Part shown: positions 11,948 through 23,644 of the stretch, piece after piece
Layout of the letters: each line of letters opens with the position of its first letter
Position numbering within the stretch: position 1 is the stretch's first letter
Source: Aplectana chamaeleonis
Lineage: Eukaryota > Nematoda > Chromadorea > Rhabditida > Cosmocercidae
Length of the DNA: 64,000 bases
Assembly: GCA_029168955.1 (NCBI GenBank)
Contig: JAPDOI010000020.1
Coordinates: 2,224,001 to 2,288,000 of the forward strand
Reading direction: 5' to 3'
The notes under the pieces: generated by a model
What the model was told of the DNA's origin: nothing
Databases searched by the model: none
The model's input: the letters and a program-made list of their open reading frames with translations, nothing else
Made by a program: the position numbers and the translations under genes

Positions 11948-13105
11948 AAGTTGAGAATCTCTGGAGCACCCTGTGATGAACCGACCTAAACCTTAGTACC
12001 AGGTATCGTCTCATAGTGTGAATGTACACGGGAGTATATTGCAATGATGGACTAAAGTGGGCGCTGAGATGAGCCCTTTAGATGCCGCAGTCAACGCGGT
12101 GTGTTGGAGCAGTGGGTGGAGCGCTATTAGTGAGAAATTGATGTGACGAATTTGAATCCTTACCGTACTTAGTTTTTGCGTCTTTTGCAAAAGGCTGATA
12201 TTAATCGTCCAATGTGTTGATGAGCATCAAGCTTACTGTATGAAAGCTGTTTGACAAAAAATTGTCCTTTTTTAGTTGCCAGGTCATTAGAGTTTGATGT
12301 TCGCAGTTAGTTCTTCAATGTGAAAGAAACTAGTCGTGCAGCTATTTCATGGGTAGAATGATTTTTCTACGTAGAGATATGATTATTTAGACAGAAATGG
12401 GTAAAAGGAAAATATCAAAACTGGAAGTACGAATTAAATGGGTTTTTGGAACAACGTTCGAAATCACTGCCCTACTAATTACAGAAAACAGTACTGAACG
12501 CCCGTTTTGAACTAACCAGGGTGGTTTTTTAAATACCATGTGCTTACCATGAACGTGCAAAAAAATTCCTTTTTCTTGGATCACAGAATAGGAAATATCG
12601 TCACTCACTGGATGGGGGGGGGAGGCGCGACGCCGTTTGGCGTGAAAATTGCGCGCGGGAAGGCGAAGGGAGGATGGCTATTGATTGAATGCTTTTGCCC
12701 TCGATTGCTGAGCAAGGCTTCCTACATGGTAGCCACGGATGATACACAGAAGAGTTCGTGAGCCATAATGGGGCTGTGATACGCTTGTGCATAACCTTGA
12801 ATGGCAAGAAGAAATATTCATCAAGAAGACGAATTTGTGACGTGATTCCCGCTAAGGTATCAATCACTGTGACAAGTTTACCATCTTGTATGGCTTTTTC
12901 TATGGCCGCATGATCTTAAAATGAGCTCCACGAATCGACAAAAAGAAGCAACTCTGACGGGACTTTAGGAAATCCAACGTTCGAGAAATCTCCCTGGCCA
13001 GGGACTGTCTACCTTTCTTTTTGCAACATCAATAATTCAAAGTGTGGAATTATCTAAACATTGCTGTGCCTAAATATCCTTAGCGCACATTTATCCACAT
13101 ATCGT
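11948..13105. other. No gene recognised
   Basis: AT-rich on the left, with a G-rich patch at about 12,613-12,670. Two overlapping short frames at 12,387-12,867 (minus) have no family motif. Confidence 0.4.
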
Positions 13106-13242
13106 CGATCACTGCTCGAGAGATCGCCGCGTCGAAAACATGGGGCACGCACGCAAGCGAGGAGGTAATGATAGGATCATTACCTCCTCGCTTGCGTGCG
13201 TGCCACATGTGTTCGACGCGGCGATCTCTCGAGCAATGATCG
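13106..13242. repeat. Near-perfect 137-bp palindrome
   Basis: The two ~67-bp arms meet at agg (13,173-13,175). The right arm is the reverse complement of the left with only a few mismatches near the outer half (for example gtcgaaaacatgggg against the mirrored cacatgtgttcgac). Such a short spacer means it can form a hairpin or cruciform. No second copy occurs in the window. It may be a foldback MITE or a recent inverted duplication. Confidence 0.85.
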
Positions 13243-15180
13243 ATCATAACTTAGCCCATAAACTGAAAAAGGTCCCCATATTCGTGTTCAGCGTTCCGAA
13301 AAACTGCTCTGTACTGAATTTGAGGAAAGTTTTTTTCGAAGTATGAAGTCCAATAGGGGGAGACTCTTTGAATCTTTGCGGCATCAAAAAGAAAAAGAAA
13401 AATTCTTAAAAAATCGATTCAGGGAGGTTATATTTGAGGCGCTGAACACGTCTCGACGTCCCTTTTAATTTTAGTTAACGTTAAGGTAGATTACGGATCA
13501 ATAAGCGCTTTTAATTCAGTTCAAAGAAAAGAAGCGCAGCTAGCGCGGATAAATTCGAAAATTTTCCAAAAAATTTATATAGAAAAGTGTATTTCGTTTG
13601 GATTCGGATTGGCTCGACACACTTTCTCGAGTGGAACGGAACATACCATTAGGAACCGAGGAACGAAGTGCTCTGAGCCATACGGGATAGGGGCTTCAAA
13701 CACAGAGGAAGAGCTCCATCGATCCTTAGTAGAGAAACACATTTGAGTATGAGTAGGGAGCGTATTCCGGAGTACATTCTTCGTTTTCCAGCGAGGACGC
13801 TAGCCACCCTCAACTTTCGTTTCGACCTCCACAGCCTTCATTAATCAGGCTAAGGGATAAGGTTTTGGGCGGTGATCGATCCCTTTTGGGATGCGACCTA
13901 CATTCAGAATCGTGGAGGTTTAAATGTGTATTAGGCCAATGCAATGAATCGAGATAGTCAGCCGATACTCAAATCAGTGCCCTTATCCTCTCAGGGCCTT
14001 CAATCAGCTCATCGACCCCAGAGGGATAGGAGGCTCGGTTGATCTTTGGCGAGTAATGATCACTCGACCGTGTGTGATAGTGTCTCTTCCTGTCATTAAC
14101 TACATGCGCCCCGCGCAAAAAAAAATCTCATATGATCTCTTTTAAGGAAGCGTCGTTCAACGTGGTCTGTCCAGATAGAGTTGACCGCCTTTGGTGCGAT
14201 TTGAGTAAAGTTCTTTTGACTTTCATCCAACGTAGCTTCAGCGGTATACCCCCAGACAGTCTGGGAACCAACAAATAGCAATACTTTTCTCCGAGCAGCA
14301 TTTGTGGCTAGTGCTATCCTCGGGACTAGCCGTAGGTTGCATAATCTGGTAGGAAAAGAAGTTTGGCCACCCCAGTCGGTCATCTTATTGGGTGCTCATC
14401 ACCCGATTTGAACTAGCCGGCGTGGCTTCCACACCTCGACTCAGTGGACTACACATTTGCGAACTCTCATTCGTCAGCTACACGCTAATAGGGGGCAGTT
14501 CAACATCATTCAAGAACTCAAAACCTCATTTGAAGAAGGAGAAAACAACTTGAGTTTCGGCTTCTGAGAAAATCACGCAAACTACTGGAAATAATAGAGC
14601 CAGGCAATATTGTGCCTCCTTATTCCGAGTTAGCTATTTCAGAACTTAGTCGGAGATTATTTTCCGTTCAAAAATTGGAAGCCTTCTCTTTTACAGAGTC
14701 TTCATTCTACGGGAAAGGAAAAATGGATAAAAATCATCCCAACCCACGTCTGGAAAAAGCTCGAACGAGATCTTTTGAGTTCCTCGAAAGTCGGATCTTT
14801 TTGATAGGACAAAAACTACACTTCAATTATGACTTTAATAGTTCTGAATAGTCTATGTATGTACATAAATTATTCTACTTCATCGGAGTAACAGGAGACC
14901 ATCATTCTTACGGCGGAACATTGAAACATACGAACATCTGTGGCCATTTTTCCTGAATGCAGTGTTCACGATCTACCGGGAATCGAGAAAGACCGGAGCT
15001 CATTGCAACAACAGATTCGAATAAAAATCTTCAAAAGTGGCCATCAGTAGCCTCATACGGTGGAAAACCTGGATATGGTTTGTCCGCCACGAATACATTG
15101 TAGAGAAACGAAGGTTATTTCCTTCAAGCTCGACATCATCATGACGTAGGTCCTGGATCTAGCCGACAGATTCCCTATAG
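13243..15180. other. No gene recognised
   Basis: No supported coding region. Short frames at 14,096-14,383 (minus) and 14,612-14,851 (plus) lack motifs. The 13,640-14,110 stretch is more GC-rich than its surroundings and may be an unclassified dispersed repeat. Confidence 0.4.
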
Positions 15181-15354
15181 GTAGACTCTGTTTCATTCCA
15201 AGTGAACTCATGTTTTCGGTTATCACAGCGCGGAGCGGTGGCTTTTTTGTCGAAACCTCCTTATCACTAGTTATATTTCACCGAAGCCCACCGCTCCGCT
15301 GCTGATGATAATCGATATCAACAGGTCATTAGGGATGTACCAGAGCTTAACATG
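15181..15354. repeat. Hairpin-containing repeat, copy 1
   Basis: From gtagactctgtttcatt to gtaccagagcttaacatg this segment matches 53,766-53,940 almost base for base. Inside it gcggagcggtgg and ccaccgctccgc are inverted about 60 bases apart, so the core can fold. It is not coding. The second copy lies inside a LINE fragment, which shows that the unit is mobile. Confidence 0.8.
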
Positions 15355-15469
15355 ACCGGACTGTACTATTCACCCCAGTAAACTGTGAGCTGTAATAAGG
15401 ATGTAAATACGGTGATACCACATAGCATGCATTGGCCACCCGGTGCCACCATTTTGAAATTCTCTGTGC

Positions 15470-15825
15470 TACTCAATACGCACAACTGTAGTATGTATAT
15501 TGCGAAAAACATGGAAACCTCTTGCGTACACGCCAGAACACGAGTGATATAGATTAGTTTATACCACGGAATATGAAGAGAATTTAGAGGAATAAATAAG
15601 AGAAGAGGGGAATAAATATTATAGAGAAAGGGAACACCGCTGAGTTACATATTACGATCGATTATTTGGGTCATGGCCAGTGACATGTTAATGTATTACA
15701 GGTTATGTAGTAATGCTCTACAGGCCAGGGGCCCAAAACGAAGCACGGCACGTCACGGGCGAAAGAGTGACATGGAGCAACAGGAAAATCGACCTCACTT
15801 GGCCGCGGCACGAGCGTTGACTGAT
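15470..15825. repeat. Diverged dispersed repeat, copy 1
   Basis: Several collinear blocks are shared with 62,873-63,252: tattgcgaaa...acctctt, cagaacacgag, aggccag-ggccc, and aacgaa-cac near the right end. The similarity is patchy and no ends are clear. It is probably an old transposon copy. Confidence 0.5.
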
Positions 15826-15848
15826 AACTCAGATGGCACCGCATGAAC

Positions 15849-15990
15849 CAGGGATGTGCGGAGTATTTTTTTGGAAAGAGAAAACAGAAAATCCAGTTTG
15901 ACAAATAACAGAAAACGGAGAAAAATCTTCAAAAATTGGCAGAGAACAGAAAACAGAAAAATTTCAAAAATCAATAAAAAGAGCTGAGCG
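15849..15990. mobile_element. Possible hAT end with subterminal repeats
   Basis: The sequence cagggatgtgcggag is followed by several agaaaacagaaaa-type subterminal words, the layout seen at the ends of the hAT elements at 36,427 and 40,575 in this window. The matching right end (an inverted copy ending catccctg) was not found nearby, so this would be a broken copy. Confidence 0.4.
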
Positions 15991-16286
15991 TACGCTATAC
16001 CAGTATTCTCCGCAGTATTAAATTTTTTTATGCATTCTCGGATGATGAATGTTTTTTTTGCACAATTGCCAGAACCCAACAGTTGGCCGGAGTACTAAGT
16101 ATAGGCGTCCAGGAAGTGCAGATTATCACTGCGGAGTTGAAAGTTTTTCCTCCAACCTTCCTTTCCCCAGACAGCAGCTCGATCGCTCGGTCAGAAACTC
16201 AATAGGTATGTGCAAGTAGTACGTAGATACAGTCGTAGCGAACTCGCACTTCCCTAGTTCACATATTCAGACACCTGCCGTCGGAT

Positions 16287-17303
16287 GAACAATCTCAAAC
16301 GGAAGCGCTCAACGTGGCTGGATGGTTGAGACGGAGGATTGCGGAGCGTCTTGGACGATCGCACCATTGTGTCAACAACTACCTACGGGATCCTGAGCGA
16401 TGTCGGAAGGAGAACCCTGGAGTGCGTCCGAGGCTGCTCTCGGAGCGTGGGGAAAGAAGAATCGGACGCCGTCTATCAAACTCGACGATGAGTCTCAACC
16501 GCTTGCGCAGAGAACTTTCGCTTTCGACGGGCAAAAAATGGCTGGGAGGGCAGTTCAGTCGCAAGAGAATCTCAGACGGGAATCAATGAAGCGTGTACCA
16601 AGACTGACGGAACGACACAAGGCAACCCGCCTCCAGTTCGCTACCCAAAACATCACAAGGGATTGGTCAAAGGTAAGGCAATTTTGCTCATACGCTGCCC
16701 CGTGGTCCCAATTATACCAAACGCTTCAGGTGACCTGGAGCGAAGAAAAGAAGTTGAACTTGGACGGACCGGATGGCGAAAGAGGTTACTGGCGTGATCT
16801 CCGAAAGCCACCGCGTGTCTTCTCCCGACGCAACTTCGGCGGTGGACCGCTCATGGTTTGGGGTGCTTTCTGCGAATCGGGACAACTCGAGCTTGCATTC
16901 GGTTCGTGACGTATGGACTCCGAGGACTACCAAAGGGTTCTAGAGGATCGTCTTCTGCCGCTTATTCGACGGCATCGACGCCCGGCCTTCACTTTTATGC
17001 ACGACAACGCTGCTATATATGCTAGTCGGTCGACGTCAGCATGGCTTGCAAGGAGCAAAAAAGAGGTTCTCGGTTGGTCTGCGTGTTCATTTGATCTCAA
17101 TCCTATGGGGAACCTTTGGGCCATCATTGTACACAAGAGTTACAGTGACGCTAAGCAGTACGCCACAATCGACGAGCTGAAGGAGTCGATCGCAAACGCC
17201 TGGGTATCAGTGGAATCCTTTCGTGATCAAGAATCTGGTCCAAAGCATGCCGAAGCGATTAGTTGAAGTTATTTCGAATCAAGGAGAACAGACAAGCTAC
17301 TAG
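16287..17303 (+). mobile_element. Tc1/Tc3-like transposon relic
   Basis: This stretch contains almost the whole transposase of a Tc1-superfamily element on the plus strand. I searched 16,080-16,287 and 17,303-17,600 by eye for matching TIRs and found none convincing, so the outer borders of the element are not known and only the coding part is given. Confidence 0.75.
16287..17303 (+). pseudogene. Tc3-like transposase with intron, inactive
   Basis: A cut-and-paste DDE transposase. The N-terminal DNA-binding part reads TEALNVAGW...RRIAERLGRSHHCVNNYL (16,300-16,385), followed by SERGERRIGRRLSNSTMSLNRLRREL (16,436-16,520). After a frameshift near 16,530-16,580 the catalytic part begins with PRLTERHKATRLQFA. 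Then WSEEKKLNLDGPDG replaces the family's W-S-D-E, losing the first catalytic Asp. RNFGGGPLMVWGAF follows, then a stop (TGA, 16,907-16,909) where a Cys codon is usual. MHDNA keeps the second Asp, but DLNPMGNLW has Gly where the third catalytic residue Glu is expected. A last frameshift near 17,235 hides the tail, which ends at a TAG near 17,302. It has lost two of three catalytic residues. Confidence 0.85.
16673..16729 (+). other. 57-bp intron-like insert in transposase
   Basis: The protein similarity breaks cleanly between DWSKV and TWSEEKK. The intervening bases start gtaagg and end gcttcag, matching nematode splice sites (GTAAG and TTNCAG-like). Removing them restores the uninterrupted motif. 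The length is a multiple of three with no stop, so an unspliced transcript would also read through, adding 19 residues. Confidence 0.75.
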
Positions 17304-19098
17304 ATCGTCGATTATTGTTGGTTGTCGTAACAAAACTATCTGAGTGGGAGCGAAACACACAATAACGGAACCTATAGATGGACTTATAGACAGTGTATTA
17401 CTCAGGATATTTTTTTAGGACGCTCGAATGATTTCGCGTCTCATACATAGCTGGGTTGCGGCGTCCCATGTATCAGAAACGCTTGGGCCTAATTGTGCAA
17501 TCATTGATTTGCCTTAGTACTTATGGGAAAGTTTTATACCTTATATTTACATATTTTCCATATAGTGGTTAGGCTGGGCAATAACCAACAGTAGATCAAG
17601 GCTCTTCATTTCTAACAGTGTTTTGAACCTGTATTCTTTTTAAAGCTCATCATGCTCTATCCATCGCCGCCCTCGCCCTTTGAGTAAATTAAAAGAGTAT
17701 TTTGGCCAAAAATTTAAAGCTGTGAAAACCCAGTTTTGCGTAGAAGGAAAATCAAGAATCTTAACTATGAAGTATTGTGCCTCAAAGTAATTGCATGCAA
17801 GAGAAACTGAAGGCTGCAAGAATATTCAATACTTAGAACACACATCAAATTTAAATTCACAAAAGATCGAGTTCTATAAAAGAGACAATTAGCATGTATC
17901 AGATAGAGAAGCATCAAAATCCACAAAAAACTCAACTAGACGAAGAAAAATTAATCCCTGAAGAGCCATATCCCCGTTCATAGGGAGTCCTGGACGATTT
18001 CAGAGATACCACTGTGATCAGCGTGTGACTCTCTCCAAGATAAGCATGAAACCTGAAAATTAATTTTTTGGGTGTCCTGTGCCCTAAAATACTGAACCAC
18101 GAAAGCGTGTCCGTCGTTCAGGTTTTAGGCCATTGTCCGCGCTTTCTTTCCCGTGAGAGGTGGAAATCGTCCCCCAGCAACGCTATGACCTCGCCGTATA
18201 TCGATATTTTGACGGCCTGATCATGCTGTGAATACCGTAATTTTATACTTACAGGCCATTTTCTCCATTAGTCACGACACTAAACTCACAAAACTTCTAG
18301 ATGGGGATCAACTAGTGCAGGCCGACCTATCTAGCCCAAATTCTGTAAAGTTCAAAATGCCACCGAAGCTTGCCTTTAAATCCGCTGCAGAGAAACACTT
18401 CCTACACTTCAATCAAATAGTTTTGCTATCAACCCAATAACGATCAGGTGGTAGCCAAAAACCGACTGAGACTTTGAAAGATCCTGGAACGGCTCTAATT
18501 TGTTTTTCTGTCTTCATCAGTGGCCTCCAGGGTTTTTATTCGGCGGTTCATTTGAACGCTGAAAACAAACAGCACGAGGTCTTGTCATGCTTCGTCAATT
18601 CATTGAATACGATGTCATTTCCGTTTATGGAGTATGTCCAGGTATTTTTTTGGCTAATGTACCGCCTATACAATGTACAGAATCTGTAACTAATAAAAAA
18701 CGCTTTGTCTCTGGAACTGACGTTCACTTTGAAGCACAAAATTTTCTTAATTCACCTTTATGTCTCTCACATTATTTCAATTTTCTCGATTGACCTTATT
18801 TATTTATTCAGCTGTCTCTCTAGAGGAGCATGTAGGTGGTCTACTTAAGTCCAAAATAGCTACACCCCTGGGAGACCTCTGAGTGCGTGCTCATTGAAAT
18901 GCATGATTTGAGATGGCGGTCACGATTTTAATAGATGAGCCTGATATCGCAGCTTGCAGAACTCTCGGAGCGTTTTGGACTGCTGCCGAAAATCGAAAGG
19001 TCGACCGTAATGTGAAGTGCATGGTAGTTACCCAAAAGTTGTCACCTTACGTTGACCTTTGCGGGGTGTTATCATTCATCAGTCCAAGGCAGTACCCT
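17304..19098. other. No gene; one MITE A scrap
   Basis: AT-rich sequence without supported genes. At about 17,950-18,090 the words gtgatcagcgtg and ctctccaagata followed by gtgtcctgtgccct resemble the right part of MITE family A. The frames at 18,228-18,793 have no motifs. Confidence 0.4.
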
Positions 19099-19585
19099 AA
19101 AGGCAGTGTTAAAGATAATCTCCAATTCCGTGATAATCTGCTAGAACGATTGATTGTCGCCCGGGTAGAGTCAAAATCACGAAAATTTGGGAAAACCCAC
19201 AAGAAGTACACGAAATTCTGTGCTCTCCTTTCGATTTCGTACTCTTAGTGGAGCTGTTTCTTGTGACAATGAAATCTTTTGTGGGCCGGTTCTATGAATT
19301 TTTCTTCTCTCCATTGCTCCACTCTTTCATTCAAACCCTAAAAATACTGTTTTGCATAAAATGTTCTTCCATTTTCGTTTGACCCCACTTTTTCACCAGT
19401 CACAACCAACGAGAACAGGTTCATCCAATCGGACAACTAGTCCATGTCATAGAATAATGTCACTTAATTAAGACGTTTTAGTGCGTTTCTCGCCGTTTCT
19501 TCGTAATTTTAGTAACACTTGGAGGACAAGGCGTTGTTTTATGTGAAAAATTCGGGGACGAAAATCATCGTGAACACTGCCTTTA
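19099..19585. repeat. MITE family C, copy 2
   Basis: The ends aaaggcagtgttaaagat and atcgtgaacactgccttt form an imperfect TIR. The interior is collinear with 7,350-7,806. It shares terminal words with family B, so B and C probably use the same transposase. Confidence 0.75.
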
Positions 19586-20259
19586 AAGTGCATGCATATT
19601 AGTCACGCGGTTAGAAATGTCGGTAAAGTGTTACAATTAACTGTTTAAGAAAGCTGTAAATCTAGAAGTTTGGCTTTCGTAGTTTTTTTTGCGTCTTTCA
19701 TTTTGCTTTTAAAGTAGCTTCCAGCTACTTGGGGAAACTACATACTACTTTTAGAGAGAAATAAAAAGCGACAAAGCAAGCATTTATGAAAATCTGGTTA
19801 GCCTTTCTAACTTATCATTCAGCGTTTTTCCTCTCTCAGACTTGCTTGTCCGCGAAGCTCGCGATCTTCTACTCACACAGTGTCTGGGGTTGAGCTTCAA
19901 ACAACACACCTCTCCTCCTTTTTCGATCGGTGGAGCGACGGCGAGGGCCCCTTTGAAGGGGCGACATCACTGTTTTTTGGCGCAAGCACCATAGAGAAGA
20001 AGAAGCCAGTAGAGATGTATCGAAATCAGAGATAGCTGTCTATCACAATAGAGGCTAGAGAGGACATAATAGTCAAATTGCATGTATCATGGTTCCACTT
20101 TAAGATGTATCCAGAGCTGACCTAAAATCTATTTTGATCTGAAGATCACGCGCTCAACCGGTATATACTTAGAAGCCGTTACCTCACAGAGTGCAAGCCG
20201 CTCTCCAGGCGGAGGGTGAGGGGGAGGGGGTGGGAGGATGTGACGTCAGTACCTCAAAG
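19586..20259. other. No gene recognised
   Basis: Unassigned sequence. Nothing beyond a polypurine/G-rich patch at about 20,210-20,245. Confidence 0.4.
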
Positions 20260-20480
20260 TAGCGTCGCCATGGCTTCGGTGCAGTGACAGCAGAGCTTTG
20301 GGAAATTATTGGCACCACTAAAAAGCAGCGATAGCAGGGCTTCAAGGCATTGACGGCGAGGCTTCAGAGCAGTGAAGTGGATGGCACCAAGGCAATTACG
20401 GCAGCGCTTCGGGGCAGTGATGGCACGGTTCGAAGATAGTGAAGTGACAGCAGGTCTTCATGGAGACGATGGCAGAACTC
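20260..20480. repeat. Degenerate ~20-30 bp minisatellite
   Basis: Words such as gcttcggtgcagtgacagca, gggcttcaaggcattgacgg, aggcttcagagcagtgaag and gcttcggggcagtgatggca recur head to tail, with irregular spacing. The units have diverged too far for an exact period. Confidence 0.6.
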
Positions 20481-20602
20481 TACTCGAGTCAGATTATTAC
20501 CATAGTGCTCATCGTTCCATCCCACTCTTTGTGGGGAGAGCAAGTGTCGGTTCCCAAAGGAGTGCTCCCTTGTTTTGGCGAGTTCGTTCCCTCCGGTGTA
20601 TA

Positions 20603-20909
20603 AGGCTCCGTCCGTAGCAGACGATCAGCGGCAGCGTCAAGGCGTCGGAGCATCATGCGCCAGCGCTCAAACGCTGACGCATGACGTTCGACGGCTGGCG
20701 CATTCAACGTGTCCAAGGACGGCACGTGGTGAACGATGGTATCGATAATATTAGTGACAGCCGCTACGGTCACTATGCCTCCGCCGTCAGCGACTGGCCG
20801 GCTGCAGTGGTGGCTGGGGAGTCAGATAAATAGCCAGTGCTGAAGATGCAAACCCCCAGGGTCACGTTACGGTCACTTGACGCTAGGACGTCTGCTATGG
20901 ACGGAGCCT
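20603..20909. mobile_element. 307-bp TIR MITE, copy 2
   Basis: The TIRs aggctccgtccgtagcagac and gtctgctatggacggagcct are almost perfect 20-bp inverted repeats. The interior is very similar to 11,641-11,947, in the same orientation. TA precedes the element and AA follows it. It carries an extra 20-bp GC-rich stretch near 20,675-20,690 and lacks the internal duplication of copy 1. Confidence 0.85.
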
Positions 20910-21020
20910 AAGTGTCAATAAATTCGGTGGCGAAATCGGAGGAAGTGCGAATCGAACGCTGGATTATAGTTACCGATCACAATTATCTTTTATTAATTCC
21001 GAACTCTATTTGTCGCAAGC

Positions 21021-21515
21021 TTAAAGGCAGTGTTCACGATAAAAAAATGTGTCTCAGTTTCCACTAGGAATGTGTAGTGGATGACCACACTGTAACGCTA
21101 ATGTCGAAAGAGCGCATGAAAACCAGCCAGGAAGAGCCACAAAAGAGCCCGAAGTTGCTATTTTGATCGCATGGCGAACCCCAGAAGGGCAATGTCCGCC
21201 CTCCAACGTTAACAAATGAAAACTCGAGATCGTGATATGAGTGACGATTTCCGACCAATAGCCCCGTTCTTCCCTTCATTCTAAACTTCTCTTTTTACTA
21301 AGGTCAACTCACATACATCGGATACAAAAGACGGAAGTTTTAAGCCTCGGAAAACTCGTCCACCATGCTTCCCTAGCTCAGTCTTCAAGGAACCATAACT
21401 CAGTTCAGAGAAGGCCTTGTACGATTCCAGAGATATCATTGGAATCAACATGGGACCGGTTTCAAGATAGGCAAAGAAACGAAAAAGCAATTTTCATCGT
21501 GGACACTGCCTCTAA
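21021..21515. repeat. MITE family B, solo copy
   Basis: About 495 bp between ttaaaggcagtgttcacgat and atcgtggacactgcctctaa. The interior includes cgtccaccatgcttccctag, agagatatcattggaatcaa and ttcaagataggc, all shared with family A/B elements at 27.2 and 50.8 kb. It lies in inverted sense relative to the 27,278 copy. Confidence 0.75.
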
Positions 21516-22737
21516 GGCAGTAGGCTCTTACCTCGTCCTTGCTACAACCGAGTTTGAACTATTGTACTGATGACCACGGTTCATAGAGGGTCGAACGTGG
21601 AGGTTACTTGTTCACTTCACCCATCCTTCCTTGCTGATTATTTTCGACATCAGTCCGTATCTATGTTTTTGAAACTACTTGAATTCAAACGGAAATGCTT
21701 TTGAGATCATACGAAAATTGAACAAATTTGAAAAATCCCAATTCTGGGGTACAAATTATAGCGAACAACTGATTAACTACCGACCTTAGATCTGGCTTCA
21801 GTGCAGTAAATAGGCACACGTGACAGGAGCAATACCACAGCACTCTGTCCACTGTTTGAACCAGGATGCTATTAGCAATAGCAAAACGCATTGAGTAAAC
21901 GGCGAACCGACACCAGCATAACCTCAGGCATCATATGTAACCTAAAGCTTGGGTAATTGAACCGATTCACCACTTATAGGCACGACGACATCAAGCCCCC
22001 AACAGAAATCATACAGGGCGACCATCGCAGAGAAAAATATAGTAGGAAGTGTTCAAAAAGTGAGTGTGGGGCTACAGGAAGTGGAAAAAAAGAGAATGGG
22101 TATAAATTGGTCTTTCCTCAAGTTGCCGGTTGAATTCTCGAAGCTTTGGTATACTGTAGTGCGTGTGATGTGGGCGCACTGGCAACTGCGCCCTTTAATT
22201 TATTTCTTGACCTCGCTTCTCTTTGGGTGGTTTGTCCCATTATTTGGGACAGATGCCGTAAAATATGTTGTGGCGCGGCGAAGTGTAAGTGATTGCGCAC
22301 ATCACATGCAGGTCAAAAGGTTCACAAACGTAATTCGTCCGTCCATATGGGTTCAGTACGGAACTGAATTTACGGTTTCGTCCATGCGTTGAGTGGTTTC
22401 ATCAGCAAATCACTATGAAATGTTCCTTCAGGCAGTGTTGTGTTGTCAAACGGGTGTCAAAATGAAGCCAGCGAACAGGTACTGGTTCAGAGGGCCGACC
22501 GTGACATCGTGTAATCTTCTCTCTCTCCTTATTTTCCTCACTGAAGGTTAGTCGCAGAATGACGAAATCTGTTTCTGTGATGATGCCATACCTCGACGTA
22601 ACACTTACGCGAAGACGTCTCTATTTTTTATTATCATATCATTGTTCTCTCATTTGTTAATGCTCACCTTATTGATGCTGGTATTCAGCGGATATCCCAC
22701 GCTACATATCATCTGATACTAATCAGCTTTTAAAAAC
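21516..22737. other. No supported gene; one 110-codon frame
   Basis: A 110-codon plus-strand open frame (22,060-22,392) contains a hydrophobic stretch (LIYFLTSLLFGWFVPLF) but no family motif, and its start context tttcaaaaagtgagtgtgg looks non-genic. I regard it as chance. The rest is featureless. Confidence 0.35.
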
Positions 22738-22862
22738 ACAATCATTGACGAACCGCCTCTTCCCAGCAAAAAAAGTTCAATTTCCAGGTAGCGGGCATTA
22801 AAGAAGCGAATCAACAACACCCTCAAGACTAATATAAAAGCAGATCGTTTCGAGTCAAAGGC
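22738..22862 (+). promoter_or_regulatory. Promoter-like repeat, copy 1
   Basis: This 125-bp segment resembles 25,648-25,772. Both hold aaaaaag-t-aatt-ccaggta, then aagaagcg-at-aaca, then a TATA-box-like tataaaagc. Here the TATA box is at about 22,836-22,843. No coding frame with recognisable motifs follows within 300 bp (22,865-23,155 is open but unassignable). It could be a copied promoter or simply a transposon segment that contains a TATA-like word. Confidence 0.4.
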
Positions 22863-23493
22863 TAGTGTGGAGAGTCTCCCCGCTCTTTGAATTGCTTCAG
22901 CTTAACCTCATCCTCCATCAGCCTCCGCATTCCGCTTTTCACTTGAAAGTCTCACAGTTCTTCTATCACATGCATCAAGCTGCTCATCCGTCCTGCAGCC
23001 AGCATCAGCCGCAGAAGTGGAATTATGTTGAGGCATCCCCCCTCCACAAAAAAAGGAACTACAAAGAAGATTCCGTAGTTTCTTGTAGGCTACACAAGTT
23101 TATAATTTGCCAGCGGCACAGAACTCTCATGGAAGTGTTTAAAATTTCTTTCTAGAGCTTTCCATGCTTAGGGCCCAATATCGTGATATCTTTAGCACGG
23201 GTCAGGCTGCTTTCCTACTCCCTAGTCTGTTCAGAGCTTCAGCCGCTTACCTCTGGAGAAAGACGGTGTGTGAATGCAACTTACCGCTCTTCATTTCCCT
23301 AATACTCTACCATTTATCAATTGGGTATCATCAATCTTGTTTACCTTAAGAATTTTGTGCCGTTGGCAATTTATAACCGTCTGAAGGCATCGTACGCGAT
23401 AAAAATCATTACTAGTTTTCCGCTCTATGGCTTAGTTGGCCCGCCTGGTAGAGTTTGCAACCTTTGGTGGATACAAAATGCTTCGAGATGAAT
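22863..23493. other. Open frame of unknown meaning
   Basis: A 96-codon open frame runs from 22,865 to 23,155 just downstream of the promoter-like repeat. It has no signal peptide or domain I recognise. The rest of the interval is featureless. Confidence 0.3.
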
Positions 23494-23644
23494 AACATCG
23501 GCGTGGATCCTGAAGAGACTCTGCGTTCCCTATTGGAGGTTGGCGCAAGCTCGGTGCACCTATGTTATAACACAGGGCACCGAGTTTGCGCCAACCTGCA
23601 ACAGTGAACGCAAAGTCTCTTCCGGATCCATGCCGACGTGATGT
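23494..23644. repeat. Foldback MITE family G, copy 1
   Basis: The arms acatcggcgtggatcc...ggttggcgcaagctcggtgc and gcaccgagtttgcgccaacc...ggatccatgccgacgt are inverted around ctatgttataac. Further copies lie at 33,394, about 39,345 and 43,581. Non-coding. Confidence 0.85.

Noticed and set aside
22060..22392. 110-codon frame with a hydrophobic stretch and a mariner-like upstream word (gtgttcaaaaagt)
   Set aside because: No mariner catalytic motif follows and no matching inverted end was found.
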